Under the pieces are notes generated by a model. It ran no database searches. It saw only the letters and a program-made list of their open reading frames with translations, and was not told the DNA's origin. A program made the position numbers and the translations under genes. Shown in pieces: positions 62,981 to 64,000 of a DNA stretch of 64,000 nucleotides (position 1 is its first letter; each line of letters opens with the position of its first letter). Source of the DNA: Bacillus sp. AFS006103 (GTDB lineage: Bacteria > Bacillota > Bacilli > Bacillales > Cytobacillaceae); the NCBI GenBank assembly GCA_002559145.1, contig NTXX01000006.1, forward strand, positions 86,648 through 150,647, given 5' to 3'.

Positions 62981-64000
62981 GTTACCACCTCGAATAGGAC
63001 CGCTACTCCAATTCCTCCACCACTTCCAATGGCAGCCAATACATATTTGATACCCTTTCGTCTTTGTACTTCATAGAAAAGCCTCGTGATCATGATACTT
63101 CCCGAAGCTCCATAAGGATGTCCTAGCGTTAAAGCTCCTCCGCCGACATTTAACTTGTCATAAGAAATGGAAAGCTCTTTTGTACAGGCAACAATCTTAG
63201 AGGCGAAAGCTTCGTTTATTTCAATTAGGTTTATGTCCGCAATGGTTAATTCGTTTCTTTTTAATAAATCTTGAATCGCTGGAATAGGGGCAGCCCCTGG
63301 ATAATTGGGATGTACACCTGTGACTTCACTATCCAAAAATCGTAATATGGGCTGGAATCCATTATTTAATGCCATGTTTTCTTCCATGACAAGTACAGCC
63401 GATGCCCCGTCATGTATCCCACAACTGTTGGCTGCGGTAACGGTACCGATCTTTTTAAATATAGGCTTCGCCCTATTTAAAAGTACTTCCATCTTTCTTT
63501 TCCTAAAAAGTTCTTCATCTTGGTGAAAATCACCAATTTGAATGATCTCTTGATTAAAATATCCTTTATCATAAGCTTCCCAGCTACGTTTATAACTTAA
63601 TAGAGCATATTCATCCTGCATTTCCTTTGAAATGGCGTATTTTTCTGCCACATATTCTGCTGCAACGCCCATATCTGGGTCGCCAATTTTTTCAGGAGAA
63701 AATCTCGCTCTAGATGGAAACGGAGAGGTACTCGTGCTTTCTACACCACCAGCTATGTAACAACGGCCAGCACCGCCTTGGACAAAGTAACATGCCATCC
63801 GAATTGCTTCTAACCCTGCACTACATTGACGGTCAATGGTGATTCCCGTTAATGAAAGAGGAAGTCCCGCTTCTAACGCAGCAACTCGAGCTACGTTTCC
63901 ACCTGGTCCAACTACATTTCCCAAAATGATGTCATTTATCCTATCTTCCAATCCTTTCGCTAAATGTTGGAGGAGAGGAGCCGCAAGCTTATGTGGCTGA
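62977..64000 (-). CDS. thiolase family protein (5' end outside window)
   Basis: Acetyl-CoA acyltransferase family, at least 341 residues in the window. The frame stays open to the right edge and continues with family-like sequence upstream of the first ATG (63951), so the true start lies beyond 64000. The nucleophilic Cys is in TIDRQCSAGLEAIRMA, and NEAFASKIV and the His loop GHPYGASGSIM are intact. The usual C-terminal Cys-x-Gly-Gly-Gly is replaced by GSGGGIGVAVLFE, so the acid/base Cys is missing. First of three overlapping genes with two MaoC-type proteins, which suggests an acyl-CoA degradation or synthesis unit. Confidence 0.85.
   Translation of the reverse strand, partial: QPHKLAAPLLQHLAKGLEDRINDIILGNVVGPGGNVARVAALEAGLPLSLTGITIDRQCSAGLEAIRMACYFVQGGAGRCYIAGGVESTSTSPFPSRARFSPEKIGDPDMGVAAEYVAEKYAISKEMQDEYALLSYKRSWEAYDKGYFNQEIIQIGDFHQDEELFRKRKMEVLLNRAKPIFKKIGTVTAANSCGIHDGASAVLVMEENMALNNGFQPILRFLDSEVTGVHPNYPGAAPIPAIQDLLKRNELTIADINLIEINEAFASKIVACTKELSISYDKLNVGGGALTLGHPYGASGSIMITRLFYEVQRRKGIKYVLAAIGSGGGIGVAVLFEVVT

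Overview
The window looks like chromosome of a low-GC Gram-positive, most likely a Bacillaceae member (Bacillus/Neobacillus-like). Reasons: strong AGGAGG-type ribosome sites, GTG and TTG starts, many intrinsic terminators, a lysine riboswitch, and genes close to B. subtilis families (NiaP, PepT, YocH-like 3D proteins, RocB-like M20, CdaR). No rRNA, tRNA, CRISPR array, transposase or prophage structural gene was seen.

Layout. 0.1-5 kb: a five-gene branched-chain amino acid ABC importer (livJHMGF), with a weak CodY-like box and a possible promoter upstream of livJ. 5-10 kb: a niacin-type MFS transporter (niaP) and a heterodimeric ABC exporter pair with one degenerate ATP site. 10-14 kb: ASCH protein, a GMC oxidoreductase plus gluconate 2-dehydrogenase subunit-3 pair, and a lipoprotein. 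14-17.3 kb: a TetR-controlled ABC-2 exporter with two matching operator palindromes. 17.4-21.2 kb: NERD protein, a nine-unit CGCCAGT array, pepT, an APH-like kinase and a 41-aa protein. 21.5-28.2 kb: a 2210-aa secreted repeat protein with a six-domain super-repeat. 28.2-30.4 kb: a ParM/StbA-like actin and a ParR-like partner downstream of a dense TGTAAAC/TGTATAC array, in the order of a type II partition cassette. 30.4-34.1 kb: DUF3052-like protein, pseudouridine synthase, XRE-cupin regulator, flavin amine oxidase. 34.3-36.9 kb: an amino acid ABC importer behind a lysine riboswitch. 37-44 kb: RocB-like peptidase, aldo/keto reductase, tandem 3D-domain cell-wall proteins, L,D-transpeptidase, HIT protein. 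44-53 kb: PTS IIC-IIA protein without IIB, M20 amidohydrolase, MFS exporter, AraC-GH39 regulator, APC permease. 53-61.6 kb: a D-glucarate catabolic cluster with a FadR-type regulator and a divergent CdaR-type regulator. 61.6-64 kb: a gene remnant and an acyl-CoA operon (two MaoC-type proteins and a thiolase running off the right edge).

How the genes fit together. The glucarate cluster supplies uptake (GntP family), dehydration (GudD), probably aldol cleavage (a DapA-family enzyme in place of GarL), reduction (GarR) and phosphorylation (glycerate kinase). The intergenic region between it and cdaR carries two CRP/FNR-type palindromes, a second repeated motif and a cre-like box. The lysine riboswitch makes lysine the likely substrate of the 34-36 kb importer. 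The observations most worth following are the actin-based partition-like cassette, the CGCCAGT array and the hierarchical repeat protein.
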